Notes: a model not told the origin generated them from the sequence alone. A stretch of DNA of 64,000 bases from SCN-69-37 sp044507065 (GCA_044507065.1 JBIQJY010000009.1:1-64000); one strand, 5' to 3'; shown: positions 37,955-49,000, numbered from the stretch's first letter. Made by a program: numbers and translations.

Positions 37955-39501
37955 GCTTCGACCGGCGCGGTCTGGAACGGTTCCACACGCACCTCGTCCG
38001 ACCGGCTCGGCGGGAAGAACTCGCGTTCGCGTCGGCGAATGGCCTTGTAGCGGCGGAATGCCGCACGCTCATCCTCGAGCCGCAGCCAGGTGCGGAGTGT
38101 CGCCCCACGAAAGGTGTGGCGCAGCATGCGCAGGCCGTGGCGCAGCACGAAGACGGGATCATGCGCCACGACACGGGGCAGGTGCCGCACCTTCATCCAC
38201 CGCTCGGCGCGCCAGCGCATGTATTCCACCTCCTCGGCCGCCATGTGCTCGGTGCGCACGACAGCCGTCGTTCCGTCGTACTCCGTGACGTCGTCGGATA
38301 CGACGAGGCCGCGCGCACGGAAGTCCCGGGTCATCGGCGTGCCGGGGTACGGCGTGGGGTGCTGGATGTACGGCCAGTCGACGTAGCGTCGCGCGAAGGC
38401 CAGATTCGCCTCGATCGACTCGCGTGTGTCGTCCGGATTGCCGACGATGAGGCCGCCGACGACGAGCATGCCGTGCCGGTGCAGCAGCTCCACCGCGCGG
38501 GTGGTCGCGTTGCCGACCGTGCGCCCGCCCTGCCGCTCGGCGTTCTTGGCGTTCGCGCGCAGAAAGGCGAGATCGCCCGCCACCACGTTCTCGATACCGA
38601 GGAACACGTAGCGGAAGCCCGCGGCGCGCATGCGGCCTGCCAGCGCGTCGCCACCCGACGCAAACGCGCTCGTCATGCCCTGCACGACGTAGTCGAGATC
38701 GTTCAGGCCGGCCGCCACGATCGCGTCGCAGAGTGCGCCGAAGCGCGCGACGTTCAACGTGATGTTGTCGTCGACGAGGAACACGGCGCGCGCGCCGCGA
38801 TCGCGGGCATCGCGGATGTCGTCGATGACGCGCTCGATGGGCCAGACGTGGAAATTGCGGCCGCGCATCTCGATGATCGAGCAGAAGCTGCAGTCGTACG
38901 TACATCCACGTGATGTCTCGACAATGTCGATGGGCCGGCCGAGCAGCGTGTAGCCGGCCAGGACGCGGGCGTCGCGCCGCGGCGGCTTCACCTCGCTGGC
39001 GAGGGCACTCACCGGGCGGGGCGGCGTGCGGACGAACGCCGCGCCATCGCGGTACGACAGTCCGGGGACCCCGGCGGGACTTTCACCCCGCTCCAGTACC
39101 CGGAGCAGGTCGCGGAACGTGATGTCGCCTTCGCCGGACACAATCACGTCGACCCCCGACCCGGGTGTCTCCCACACCTCCGGCGCGAGGCTCGGGTCGT
39201 ACCCGCCAACAACAACGAGGACGCCGGGCCTGACCGAGCGCACGAGATCGATGATGCGGCGGGCCGTCGCGCGCTGGAACGTCATCACCGAAAGACCGAC
39301 GACGTCCGGTGCGCACTGGTCCATGAGGCGGAGCACGGTGGCGGCCACGGCCTGCTGCGCCAGCACGAGATCCGCCACGGCGACGCGGTGGTGCGGATCG
39401 ACGTTTCCGGCGAGCGAGGCCAGCGCACCATTCGGCATCCGCATGGTGAGCGTGGGTGTGTGCTCGAACGAATCGGGCATGGAGAACAGCAGGACGTTCA
39501 T
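37864..39501 (-). CDS. B12-binding-domain radical SAM protein
   Basis: A 545-residue enzyme. An N-terminal cobalamin-binding-like domain (about 1-150, with VVVGGYDPSLAPEVW and VIVSGEGDITFRDLL) precedes the radical SAM barrel with CTYDCSFC (C-x3-C-x2-C) and a C-terminal Arg-rich helical region. Typical substrates of this class are unactivated carbons in lipids, hopanoids or natural products; the target here is unknown. A strong AAGGAGG sits five bases before the ATG. The C-terminal 30 codons are antisense to hemG, an unusual tail-to-tail overlap. It may be co-transcribed with the PVC dehydrogenase gene just upstream. Confidence 0.85.
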   Translation of the reverse strand: MNVLLFSMPDSFEHTPTLTMRMPNGALASLAGNVDPHHRVAVADLVLAQQAVAATVLRLMDQCAPDVVGLSVMTFQRATARRIIDLVRSVRPGVLVVVGGYDPSLAPEVWETPGSGVDVIVSGEGDITFRDLLRVLERGESPAGVPGLSYRDGAAFVRTPPRPVSALASEVKPPRRDARVLAGYTLLGRPIDIVETSRGCTYDCSFCSIIEMRGRNFHVWPIERVIDDIRDARDRGARAVFLVDDNITLNVARFGALCDAIVAAGLNDLDYVVQGMTSAFASGGDALAGRMRAAGFRYVFLGIENVVAGDLAFLRANAKNAERQGGRTVGNATTRAVELLHRHGMLVVGGLIVGNPDDTRESIEANLAFARRYVDWPYIQHPTPYPGTPMTRDFRARGLVVSDDVTEYDGTTAVVRTEHMAAEEVEYMRWRAERWMKVRHLPRVVAHDPVFVLRHGLRMLRHTFRGATLRTWLRLEDERAAFRRYKAIRRREREFFPPSRSDEVRVEPFQTAPVEAQRRADARAMSEATVVSARASSVDTPIWPR

Positions 39502-39514
39502 CGAGCCCTCCTTG

Positions 39515-39530
39515 CGCGCGTCGACGCGCG
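39515..39530. repeat. 16-bp palindrome between the PVC and radical SAM genes
   Basis: CGCGCGTCGACGCGCG is a perfect palindrome in the 34-base gap, directly upstream of the AAGGAGG ribosome-binding site of the radical SAM gene. No T tract follows, so it is not a canonical terminator. Confidence 0.9.
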
Positions 39531-39535
39531 TGCCG

Positions 39536-42500
39536 CTATGGCTGCGTCACACCGGCGAGTGCAGGCCGCGGCAGCGCGACCTGCCTGGCGCCACGCAGGT
39601 ACGCAATGAGACTTCGCACGTCGTCGTCGTCGAGCTGCTGCAGCAGGCCTTCGGGCATCATCGACACGTCCGATGGCACGATGGCCTTGATGTCGCCGCG
39701 GGCGATCGACACGCGGTCGTTCGACGTCTGCACGGTCACGACGGCCGGATCCTGCACGTTGGCAATCCCGGCCACGATGCGTCCGTCGGCGAGTTCGACG
39801 GTGGTGGTGCGGTACGCGTTGGGAATCTCGGCGTTGGGGTCCACGATGTTGTGCAGCAGGTAGTCGAGGTTCGCCCGATTCGATCCGGTGATGTCCGGAC
39901 CAATCGACCCGCCGTCGTCGAAGAGCGTATGACAGGCGGCGCACACGTCCCGGAACACCTCACGGCCCCGTGCGGTACGCGGCCGCGGCAGGTCGGCATC
40001 CTCGACGAGCGCCTTGTAGCGTTCGACGGCCGCGAGCGTCCCGGCTCGACTGCCCCGGGCGACTCCCCAGACCGATTCGAATGTCGTCGTGACGTCCGGC
40101 TGATCGAGCAGCCGGATCTGCCGCGCGATGTCGGCGGTGACGTCGCGCGCGGGCACGCGGCCCGCCACGATCGCATCCACCAGCGGCCGCGCGAAGTCCG
40201 GCCGGGCGGCCAGCGTCAGCAGGGCGTCGCGTTTCTCGGCGGGCGGCAGCGACGGGTAGATGTCGAGCAGCGCGGCGGGCGTCCGCACGTCGGCATAGGA
40301 CGCGAGCCCGCGGATGGCGGCGGGGCGCAGCCGCCGGTCGCCGAGCGCGTTGATCAGCAGCGGCGGCAAGCCGGCGTCGCGCACGTTGAGCAGCGATGCG
40401 AGCGCCCGGCCGCGGGTATCGGCCGGCAGTGTCGTGTCGGCCAGCGTACGGCGGGCGTCAGCGACGGCCGCCGGGCTGCCGAACGTCAGGGCGAGCGCCT
40501 GCACGTCGGCCCGGATGCGCGCGTTCTGGCTCGCCGCGAGTCGGCGCTCGACGGCGTCCCACTTGTCCGGCAGTTTCACCTGGCGCTGGCCGACAAACGC
40601 CGCCTTCATCCCCGCGAGCATGGCGACGGTGCGATCGTCATCATCGATCGTGGCGAGCGTCGCGGCGAGCAGGTCGACGGCCGCACCAGTCCCGAGGGCG
40701 GCCACGCGCCGCGCCGTGAACTCGAGCGCACGCGGCGCCGACGACTCGAGCGCAAGAGCCAGCGCGCCGTGCATGTCGGCGGCAACAAGCGGCTCGGTCG
40801 CATACCAGAGCATCATCGGCAGGTTGTGGTCCCCGGCCGTCACACTCGCGTGCAGTGCCTCGACAATGCCCCAGCGCTGCAGCGGGCCCAACCGCTGCGC
40901 GGCACTCGCCAGGTAGAGGCGCACGACAGGCGATTCGTCCTGACGAGCCGCCTCGGCAAGCCGCCCCGCGAGTCGCCGGGAAATGCCGCCGTCCTCTGTG
41001 GCGAGTTGCACGGCCCAGGCGCGCAGCTGCGGGTCCTCGTCGTCGAGCAGCGTCATCATGTCCGCTTCGGTCAGGCCCGACACGACGTGCAGCGCCCAGA
41101 GCAGGCGCAGCCGCGCGGCGGTGCCCCCCGCGTCGAGCATGTCATCGGCACGCGCGACCGCGGGTGCGGGTCCGTCGAGTCCCAGCAGCGCGCGCAGCCG
41201 GGCCGTCGTCTCGGCCCGCAACGTGCCGAGCGCGGCTCGCTCCTGCAGGACGCGCCGCGCGTGACGCACGTGCCATTCGTTGCGACGCAGGAGCGACCGT
41301 ACGAGCTCGGCGTCGGTGAGCGCCTGCACGTCCACGCGAGTCGTCGGCGTGTCGCCGTAGACGATCTTGAAGATGCGCCCGTTACCGCGATCCGGGACGT
41401 CGGGATTGTTGACGTGGCACTGTTCCTGGTCGTACCAGTCGATCAGATAGACCGATCCGTCCTGGTCGTACTGGAGGTTGATGACCTGGGATGCCGGATC
41501 GTTGAAGTCGAGGAAATCGTCGGCGTGCCGGCCGACGTAGCCGCTGCCCTGCGGCTCGAGCACGTCCACGTTGATGCGCGCGCCGTGGATGTTGTTCATG
41601 AACGTCAGGCCGCGGTACCGATCGGGCCAGCTGGCGCCCTGGTAGACCATCAGTCCGGCATGCGCATGACCGCCGCCGGCCGCCTCGCTGCGGTTGTTGC
41701 CGGCCCACGGTGAACTGCCGATGTAGTGCAGGTGGTCGCCAATCGTCTCGAGGTTGGCGTAGAGGTGCGGATTGAAGTGCTCGCCGGCCTGCCGCTGATA
41801 ACGACCGCCCTGGACGATGTGCCACAGGTGGGGAATCACGCAGGCGACGGCGACGGCGTGACCGTTCTCGTTGAAGTCGAGGCCCCACGGGTTGCTCGTG
41901 CCCTCGGCGAACACCTCGAAGCGGTGCTTGGTCGGATGGTACCGCCAGATGCCGGCGTTCAGCCGCTGCCGATCGACAACGGCCGTGCCCGGCGCGCCCA
42001 CGACGCTGTGGGTGAAGACGCCGTGCGCGCCGTAGAGCCAGCCGTCCGGCCCCCAGATGAAGCTGTTGAGCGTTTCGTGCGTGTCTTCGTAGCCCCAGCC
42101 GTCGAGCAGCACGCGCGGCGGACCGGCGGGTTTCGGCTCGGCTCCATCGGCAAGCGGAATGAAGAGCAGGTAGGGCGCGGCGCCCACCCAGACGCCGCCG
42201 AATCCCACCTCCAGACCGCTCACGAGGTTCAGGTCGTCGACGAAGACCGTCCGTCGATCGAAGTCGTGGTCACCGTCGGTGTCCTCGAACACCAGAATCC
42301 GGTCCCTGCCCTGCCCTTCGGGACGACGCTCGGGATAGGCGTAGGCTTCGGCAACCCACACGCGGCCGCGATCGTCGATGGCAAAGGCAATCGGCTGGCG
42401 CACGTCCGGCTCCCCGGCAAACAGTTCGGCGCGAAACCCAGGCGGCAGCGTCATGGCCTTCACCGCCTCGAGCGGGCGCAGGCCGACGAACGGCGGCGGC

Positions 42501-43852
42501 ACACGGGCGGGTGGCGCCGGCGCTGACGTCGTGACGGGCGTCTCGATACGGCGCTGGACGTGCAGGAACGTGCCCTTCTTGTTGCCGACCACGACGTCCG
42601 GCAGGCCGTCACCGGTCACGTCGGTCGCCAGCACCTGCGTGCCGACACCCGAGTCGTCATGAATCAGATGCGGCACGAACTCGACGTTGCCGCCCTGGCG
42701 CACGAGCTGGAACCAGTAGACGACTGCCGGCGCATTGGGCTCGGGGTCGCCGTCGCGCCCGTGCGCCCAGAAGCGCTTGCCAGTCACGATATCCATGGCG
42801 CCGTCGCGGTCGACATCGGTCAGATCGATCGCGTGGATCTGGGAGAACACCACACCGTGCGGATTCTGGTCGGCGCGTTCGCCAACGATCAGGTGCTGCT
42901 GAAACGACGTCGCCGCGCCGGTCTTCACCTGCTCGTACCAGGCCAGCCCGTAGCCATGCGCGTCCCGGCTCCCGATCACGTCGGGCAGTCCGTCCGCGTT
43001 CACGTCGTAGACGTGGAACTGCGCGCCGCCACCGAAGTCGGCGTCGTGCTTCGTCCAGACCGGATGGCCCTCGAGCGAGGCGGGCTGTTCCCACCAGCCG
43101 TCGGCCTCGATGAGATCCGGTCGCTTGTCGCCGTTGACATCACCCACGCCCAACCCGTGCGTGTAGCGCCCCCACTCGCCCTTCGGGGTGATTGGACGAA
43201 ACGTCCACGGTTGCGTGGGGTCGGTGGCTGTCTGCTCGACATAGCCGAAGTACCCGCCGGAGTTGCAGACGATCTCGGGTCGGCCGTCGCCGTTGATGTC
43301 GACGAAGGCCGGTGACTCGTTGTCGACGGGACTGAAGACGAGATGCCGCGTCCAGTGCTGGCCTGTCGAGCGCGGGTTCTCGTACCACGCCGCGGCTTCC
43401 CCCGGCAGCCCGATCACCAGGATGTCGAGCCAGCCGTCACCGTTGAAGTCGCGCGTGAAGGCGAGGAAGTTGTCCGAGTACTTGTTGGCAACACCGAGCG
43501 CGCCCTCGAAGCCGGGAATCGTGGTGACCGTTCCGTCCTCGCGCTTTCGCTCGAAGAACGCCGTGGCGGGATAGAACTCGTGGCGGTCGGTGAACTCGGG
43601 ACCTGCGTACCAGAACGGGCCCGACACGATGTCCATCTGGCCGTCGCGATTGATATCGCCGGCTGCCGCCCCCTCGCCCCAGAAGTGTTCGCTCAGCTGC
43701 CGTGTCTCGAATCGCTGCGGCTCGGGTGCCGCCGGCGCCTGTTCGGCGCGGAGGTGCGTGACGAACCGTGTTGCCGCGGCCACACCGACACAGACGAGCG
43801 CGACGCCGACGGCGACGCGGATGAAACGCCCAGGGGCGTGGCGCATGATCAC
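39536..43852 (-). CDS. Exported FG-GAP / PVC-type dehydrogenase / heme-binding fusion
   Basis: A 1438-residue exported protein. After an N-terminal membrane or signal segment (about 10-28) there are VCBS/FG-GAP repeats to about residue 430 (DINGDGRPEIV, DVNADGLPDVIGS, DVTGDGLPDVVVG). A soluble sugar-dehydrogenase-like propeller of the PVC membrane-bound-dehydrogenase type follows (LPPGFRAELFAGEPDVRQPI, WGPDGWLYGAHGVF). A helical HEAT-like region comes next, and the C-terminal 135 residues are a Pirellula-type heme-binding domain with CAACH. GGGAGGG lies seven bases before the GTG at 43852. It probably oxidises a sugar in the periplasm with an internal electron acceptor. Confidence 0.87.
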   Translation of the reverse strand: MIMRHAPGRFIRVAVGVALVCVGVAAATRFVTHLRAEQAPAAPEPQRFETRQLSEHFWGEGAAAGDINRDGQMDIVSGPFWYAGPEFTDRHEFYPATAFFERKREDGTVTTIPGFEGALGVANKYSDNFLAFTRDFNGDGWLDILVIGLPGEAAAWYENPRSTGQHWTRHLVFSPVDNESPAFVDINGDGRPEIVCNSGGYFGYVEQTATDPTQPWTFRPITPKGEWGRYTHGLGVGDVNGDKRPDLIEADGWWEQPASLEGHPVWTKHDADFGGGAQFHVYDVNADGLPDVIGSRDAHGYGLAWYEQVKTGAATSFQQHLIVGERADQNPHGVVFSQIHAIDLTDVDRDGAMDIVTGKRFWAHGRDGDPEPNAPAVVYWFQLVRQGGNVEFVPHLIHDDSGVGTQVLATDVTGDGLPDVVVGNKKGTFLHVQRRIETPVTTSAPAPPARVPPPFVGLRPLEAVKAMTLPPGFRAELFAGEPDVRQPIAFAIDDRGRVWVAEAYAYPERRPEGQGRDRILVFEDTDGDHDFDRRTVFVDDLNLVSGLEVGFGGVWVGAAPYLLFIPLADGAEPKPAGPPRVLLDGWGYEDTHETLNSFIWGPDGWLYGAHGVFTHSVVGAPGTAVVDRQRLNAGIWRYHPTKHRFEVFAEGTSNPWGLDFNENGHAVAVACVIPHLWHIVQGGRYQRQAGEHFNPHLYANLETIGDHLHYIGSSPWAGNNRSEAAGGGHAHAGLMVYQGASWPDRYRGLTFMNNIHGARINVDVLEPQGSGYVGRHADDFLDFNDPASQVINLQYDQDGSVYLIDWYDQEQCHVNNPDVPDRGNGRIFKIVYGDTPTTRVDVQALTDAELVRSLLRRNEWHVRHARRVLQERAALGTLRAETTARLRALLGLDGPAPAVARADDMLDAGGTAARLRLLWALHVVSGLTEADMMTLLDDEDPQLRAWAVQLATEDGGISRRLAGRLAEAARQDESPVVRLYLASAAQRLGPLQRWGIVEALHASVTAGDHNLPMMLWYATEPLVAADMHGALALALESSAPRALEFTARRVAALGTGAAVDLLAATLATIDDDDRTVAMLAGMKAAFVGQRQVKLPDKWDAVERRLAASQNARIRADVQALALTFGSPAAVADARRTLADTTLPADTRGRALASLLNVRDAGLPPLLINALGDRRLRPAAIRGLASYADVRTPAALLDIYPSLPPAEKRDALLTLAARPDFARPLVDAIVAGRVPARDVTADIARQIRLLDQPDVTTTFESVWGVARGSRAGTLAAVERYKALVEDADLPRPRTARGREVFRDVCAACHTLFDDGGSIGPDITGSNRANLDYLLHNIVDPNAEIPNAYRTTTVELADGRIVAGIANVQDPAVVTVQTSNDRVSIARGDIKAIVPSDVSMMPEGLLQQLDDDDVRSLIAYLRGARQVALPRPALAGVTQP

Positions 43853-43950
43853 GGGGCAACCCTCCCGCGCACGCTGGCGTGCGCATGCATCGCGTCGGCT
43901 CCCGCATCGACGAGCGGGGCGCGGCGTGATCGTCGTGTTCAGATTGGCGC

Positions 43951-43956
43951 TATGGT
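43951..43956 (+). promoter_or_regulatory. Possible -10 box of the DUF1080 gene
   Basis: TATGGT lies seven bases before an in-frame GTG at 43964, matching the leaderless spacing seen elsewhere in the window. If used, translation would start at 43964, three codons before the ATG at 43973. Confidence 0.35.
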
Positions 43957-43972
43957 AGCAGGGGTGTCCCGC

Positions 43973-44617
43973 ATGAACCGAGCCGTTTCGCTGTGCGCAA
44001 CGTTTGCCATCGGCCTGAGTACGGCGATTGGCGCCCGGATGCCCCAGGCCGCCCCGGTGCCGCTGTTCGACGGCCGCACGTTCGACGGCTGGCAGGGCGA
44101 CATCGGGCGCACCTGGCGCATCGAAGATGGCGCCATCGTCGGCGGGTCACTCACCGAGCCGGTGCCGCAGAACGAGTTCCTGGCGACGACGCGCGAGTTC
44201 GGCGACTTCGTCCTCCGGCTGGCGTTCAGGCTCGAAGGCACCGAAGGCTTCGTCAACTCGGGCGTCCAGTTCCGCAGTCAGCGCCTGACCGAGCCCGCGC
44301 ACGAGATGGTGGGCTATCAGGCCGACATCGGCGACGGCTACTGGGGCGGGCTCTACGACGAGTCGCGTCGCAATGTCGTGCTGGCGCTGCCGGATCAGAA
44401 AGCCGTCATGGCACACGTGAAGGTCGGCGACTGGAACGACTACGAAGTGCGCGTGGAAGGCCGGCGCATCCGGCTGACGCTCAACGGCCATCAGACGGTG
44501 GACTACACGGAGCCCGATGCGTCCCTGCCGGCCAGTGGCCGGATCGCGCTGCAGATCCACGGCGGCGGCCGGGCGCTGGTGCGGTTCAGGGACATCACGA
44601 TCGAAGAGCTTCGCTGA
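43973..44617 (+). CDS. Exported DUF1080 (3-keto-disaccharide hydrolase) protein
   Basis: A 214-residue secreted lectin-like jelly-roll protein with a signal peptide (about 1-25). DUF1080 signatures are PLFDGRTFDGWQG, WRIEDGAIVGGS, GFVNSGVQFRSQR, GYQADIGDGYWGGLYDESRR and WNDYEVRVEGRRIRLTLNG. Members of this family hydrolyse 3-keto-glycosides. The adjacent divergent PVC-type dehydrogenase is of a class found with such hydrolases, so the two could form an oxidise-then-cleave sugar route. GGGGTG about seven bases upstream favours the ATG; a GTG at 43964 is an alternative (217 residues). Confidence 0.88.
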   Translation: MNRAVSLCATFAIGLSTAIGARMPQAAPVPLFDGRTFDGWQGDIGRTWRIEDGAIVGGSLTEPVPQNEFLATTREFGDFVLRLAFRLEGTEGFVNSGVQFRSQRLTEPAHEMVGYQADIGDGYWGGLYDESRRNVVLALPDQKAVMAHVKVGDWNDYEVRVEGRRIRLTLNGHQTVDYTEPDASLPASGRIALQIHGGGRALVRFRDITIEELR

Positions 44618-44635
44618 ACGACCGTCGGCAGCCGA

Positions 44636-46045
44636 TCACCGCGAGGCCTGCTGCGCGGCCGGCGCCTGGACGGGCACGCCGCCAAGCGCCTTGTAGACGG
44701 CAATCATGCTCGTGAATACGCCGGCCTCCGCGCCGGCGACCGCATCCTCTGCCTGCAGCTGCGTGCGCTCGGCATCGAGCAGCGACAGGAAGTCGGACAC
44801 GCCCTCGCGGTAGCGCACGCGGGCGATGTCGGCCGCACGCGTGCTTTCGCGTGCCTGCTCGACCAGTGACACCAGCCGTCGCTGCTGTTCGCGATAGCCG
44901 ACCAGCGCGTTCTGCACTTCTTCTATCGCCAGCAGCACCACGTGCTCGTACTCTGCGGCTGCTTCCCGCGTGGCAGCTTCGGCGCCGCGAAGGCGTGCCC
45001 GTGCACTTCCGATGTCGAGCCCCGCCCACGAGAGCGCCGGGGTCACCGAGTAGGCCACCGAGTCACCCCGGCCGAACAGGCTGCCGCGTCCCGCCAGCAG
45101 TCCGAGGAAACCGGTCACCGTGATGCGCGGATACAGGTCGGCCGCGGCGATACCCTCGCGGCCCGTGGCCGCCGCAAGCCGCCGCTCGGCGGCGCGGACG
45201 TCTGGCCGGCGGGTCAGGAGCGTACCCGGCTCGCCGAGGGCGATCGCCTTGCCCAGCGCGGGATAGGCACGGGGCGTAAGATCCGCCGCCAGGTTACCGG
45301 GACGCTCGCCGACCAGCACGGCCAGTCTGTGGGCGCGACGCATGAGCGCCGCGCGGATGGGTGGAAGTTCGGCCTCGATGGCCGCGACGCGCGCCGAGGC
45401 GCTGGCCACGTCCTGGGCCTGGCCGATCCCGGCGTCGAGCCGGACCCGCGTCAACCGCAACGTTTCCTGCTGGTTGACGAGGCTGCGTTCGACGACGCCC
45501 TGCTGCTGCTGCAGGCCGCGCAGTTCGAAGTAGTTGCGCGCCACCTCGGCCACCACGCTGACACGCACGTCGTCGAGGCTCGCCTCGAGTGCCTGGGCGG
45601 AAGCCGACGCCGCCTGGATGGCCGAGCGGACGCGCCCGAACACATCGATCTCCCAATACGCGTCGAAACCGGCGCGGTAGGTGTCGATGGCTCGACGCTC
45701 GTCGGAGAACCCGGGCGCGGGTCCGTCCGTCCGGTTCACGCTGGCACCGACGGGCGCTTCCGGAAACCGGTCGAGGGCCGTGTCATCGAATGCGGCGCGC
45801 GCCTGCTCCACGCGCGCGACTGCGACGCGTACGTCACCGTTGGCGTCGAGCGCGCGCTCCACAAGCGAGTCGAGCACGGGATCCTCGAACTGTCTCCACC
45901 AGCGGAGGTCGAGCGGCCGCTCGACGACGAGGGCAGAGTCGAGCGCGTGCAACTGCGCGGGCGCCACCGCCGGCTGCACGTACGGCCGGCGCGTCGCGCA
46001 GCCGGCGAGCGAAAGTACCAGAAATAGCAGGGACAGGGATCGCAT
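44636..46045 (-). CDS. RND efflux outer-membrane lipoprotein (TolC/NodT type)
   Basis: A 469-residue outer-membrane channel lipoprotein of a tripartite pump. The lipobox LAGC puts the acylated cysteine at 16. Two OEP repeats with long helical hairpins are visible (DVRVSVVAEVARNYFELRG, then LTRVRLDAGIGQAQDV, and IARVRYREGVSDFLSLLDAERTQLQAEDA). GRPDVR-type segment RRPDVRAAERRLAAA is family-typical. It is last in a three-gene operon; its ATG shares one base with the transporter's TGA. Confidence 0.92.
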   Translation of the reverse strand: MRSLSLLFLVLSLAGCATRRPYVQPAVAPAQLHALDSALVVERPLDLRWWRQFEDPVLDSLVERALDANGDVRVAVARVEQARAAFDDTALDRFPEAPVGASVNRTDGPAPGFSDERRAIDTYRAGFDAYWEIDVFGRVRSAIQAASASAQALEASLDDVRVSVVAEVARNYFELRGLQQQQGVVERSLVNQQETLRLTRVRLDAGIGQAQDVASASARVAAIEAELPPIRAALMRRAHRLAVLVGERPGNLAADLTPRAYPALGKAIALGEPGTLLTRRPDVRAAERRLAAATGREGIAAADLYPRITVTGFLGLLAGRGSLFGRGDSVAYSVTPALSWAGLDIGSARARLRGAEAATREAAAEYEHVVLLAIEEVQNALVGYREQQRRLVSLVEQARESTRAADIARVRYREGVSDFLSLLDAERTQLQAEDAVAGAEAGVFTSMIAVYKALGGVPVQAPAAQQASR

Positions 46046-49000
46046 CAGTGGCCTCCCGCATCGGCCATGGCGGCAACCGGCGTGGCCGTTCGCGCGCGCC
46101 CGGCCCACCGGTCCGCAATCGAGCCGACAATGACGTAGAAGACCGGCGTGAGGAACAGCCCGAAGATCGTCACGCCGAGCATGCCGGCAAACACGGCGAT
46201 GCCCATGGCCTGGCGGACTTCGGCGCCCGCACCGGATGAGTAGACGAGCGGGACCACGCCCATGATGAACGCGATCGACGTCATCAACACGGGGCGCAGA
46301 CGGATGCGGCAGGCGTCGAGGATGGCGTCGAGCCTGCGCCGGCCCTCCCGCTCCTCCTGCCGCGCGAACTCCACGATCAGGATCGCGTTCTTGCAGGCGA
46401 GGGCCGCCAGCACGAGAAAACTGATCTGCGTGAACACGTTGTTGTCGCCGCCCGTGATCCACACGCCCGCCAGCGCGCAGAGGATGGTCATCGGCACGAT
46501 CAGGATCACGGTGAGCGGCAGTGTCCAGCTCTCGTACTGCGCCGCCAGCACGAGGTAGGCGAACAGCACGCACAGCGGGAAGATCAGGATCATCGTGTTG
46601 CCAGCGAGGATCTGCTGGTAGGTCAGCTCCGTCCACTCGAACGTCATGCCGTTGGGCAGTTCGGCCTCGAGCACTTCGGCAATCCGCGCCTCAGCCTGGC
46701 CCGAACTGTAGCCGGGCGCAGGCCCGCCGTTGATCTCGGCGGCTGGAAAGCCGTTGTAGCGCATCACCTGGTCGGGGCCGTAGCCGCGACCGACCGTCAC
46801 GAGCGATCCCAGTGGCACCATCGCGCCGCGATCGCTTCGCGTCTCGAGGCGCCGAATCTGCTCGGGCTGCATCCGGAACGACGACTCGGCCTGGACGTTC
46901 ACCTGGTAGGTGCGCCCGAAGCGATTGAAGTCGTTGACGTACAGCGATCCGAGATAGACCTGCAGCGTCTCGTACACGCTGCCGAGCGGCACGCCGTACG
47001 TCTTCGCGCGTTCACGATCGACGTCCGCCCGGATCTGCGGCACGTTGACCTGGAAGCTCGAGAACAGTCCCGCCAGCTCGGGCGCCTGCCGGCCCGCGGC
47101 CAGCCCGTTCTGCAGTTGCGAGAACAGCGTCTCGAACCCGAGGCTGGCACGGTCCTCCACGTAGAGCTTGAACCCGCCGACCGTGCCGATGCCCTGCACG
47201 GGCGGCGCCGGGAAGATGGCCACGTAGGCTTCCTGGATGCCGGCGTACCGCTCGTTGAGCGCCGCGACGACGCTGTCGGCGTCCATGCCGGGTGCCTGGC
47301 GCTCCTCGAACGGCTTGAGGATCACGAAGTTGATCCCCGCATTGGGCACGTTCACGAAACCGTTGACCGAGAGGCCGGGGAACGCCACCGAGTGCTGCAC
47401 GGCCGGGTGCTCGAGCGCAATCGCCGACATCTCGCGAATCACGGCCTCGCTGCGGTCGAGCGTCGCCGCGTCGGGCAGCTGCGCGAAGGCGACCAGATAC
47501 TGCTTGTCCTGTGTGGGTACGAAACCCGAGGGCACGCGCGAGAATCCGAACGCCGTCAACCCGACCAGGCCGACGTAGACGACAACCGCCACGCCGGCCA
47601 CACGCAGCACCCGGCCGACGCCGTGCGCGTAGCCTTGCGACGCCCGTGTGAACACGCGGTTGAAGCCGCGAAAGAACCAGCCGAAGAGCCGGTCGATTGC
47701 CCGCTGCAGACGGTCGGGCGGCGCGCCGTGCGGCCTGAGCAGTACCGCCGCGAGTGCGGGACTCAACGTCAGCGAGTTGAACGCGGAAATCAGCGTCGAG
47801 ATGGCTATCGTCAGCGCGAACTGCCGGTAGAACTGGCCCGACAGCCCGCTGATGAATGCTGTCGGGATGAAGACGGCGCAGAGCACCGCGGCAATCGCGA
47901 CGATCGGGCCCGAGACCTCCTCCATCGCGCGTCGCGTGGCCTCGAGCGGCGGCTGCCCCAGCGCGATGTGCCGCTCGACATTCTCCACCACCACGATGGC
48001 GTCATCGACGACGATGCCGATGGCAAGGACCAGGCCGAACAGTGAGAGCGTGTTGAGCGAGAACCCCAGCAGATGCAGCACCGCGAAGGTGCCGACCAGC
48101 GAGACGGGAACCGCCGCAAGCGGGATAATCGACGCCCGCCACGTCTGCAGGAACACGATCACGACGATGACGACCAGCAGGATGGCTTCGAACAGCGTCG
48201 TCACGACGGCGCGAATCGATTCGCGCACGAAGACCGTCGGATCGTAGACGATGCTGTAGTCGATGCCCTCCGGAAAGGACGCCTTCAACCGCTCCATCGT
48301 CTCGTAGACCTGTGCCGAAGCGTCGAGCGCGTTCGATCCCGGACGCTGGAAGATGCCGATGGCGCCGGCCGGTTCGTTGTCGAGCAGACTCCGCAGCGAA
48401 TAGACGCTCGCCCCGAGCTCGATGCGCGCCACGTCCTTCAGCCGCGTAATCTGCCCGTCTGGTGTCGCACGCACGACCACGTCGCCGAACTCCTCCTCGG
48501 TGGTAAGGCGTCCCTGCGTGTCGATCGAGAGCTGAAAGGTCGCATCCGACGGCGCCGGCGGCGCGCCCAGGACGCCGGCGGCCACCTGCACGTTCTGTTC
48601 GCGGATGGCGGCAACCACGTCGGACGCCGTGAGCCGGCGCGAGGCGAGCCGGTCGGGATCGAGCCAGACGCGCATGCTGTACTCGCCGCCGCCGAACACC
48701 TGGACGTCACCGATGCCCTCGATGCGCCGCAGCTCGTCCCGAATGTTCAGGTGGGCGTAGTTCGAGAGATAGAGCAGATCGTACCGGTCGTCCGGCGACG
48801 TGAGGTGGACCACCATCAGCAGGTCGGGCGACGACTTCTCGGTCGTCACGCCGATGCGCTGCACCTCGGCCGGCAGCCGCGGCAACGCCTGGGCCACGCG
48901 GTTCTGCACCTGCACCTGCGCCTTGTCGAGGTCGGTGCCCAGCGCAAACGTGACGGTCAGCGTCATCGTGCCGTCGGCCGTGGCCTGCGAAAACATGTAG

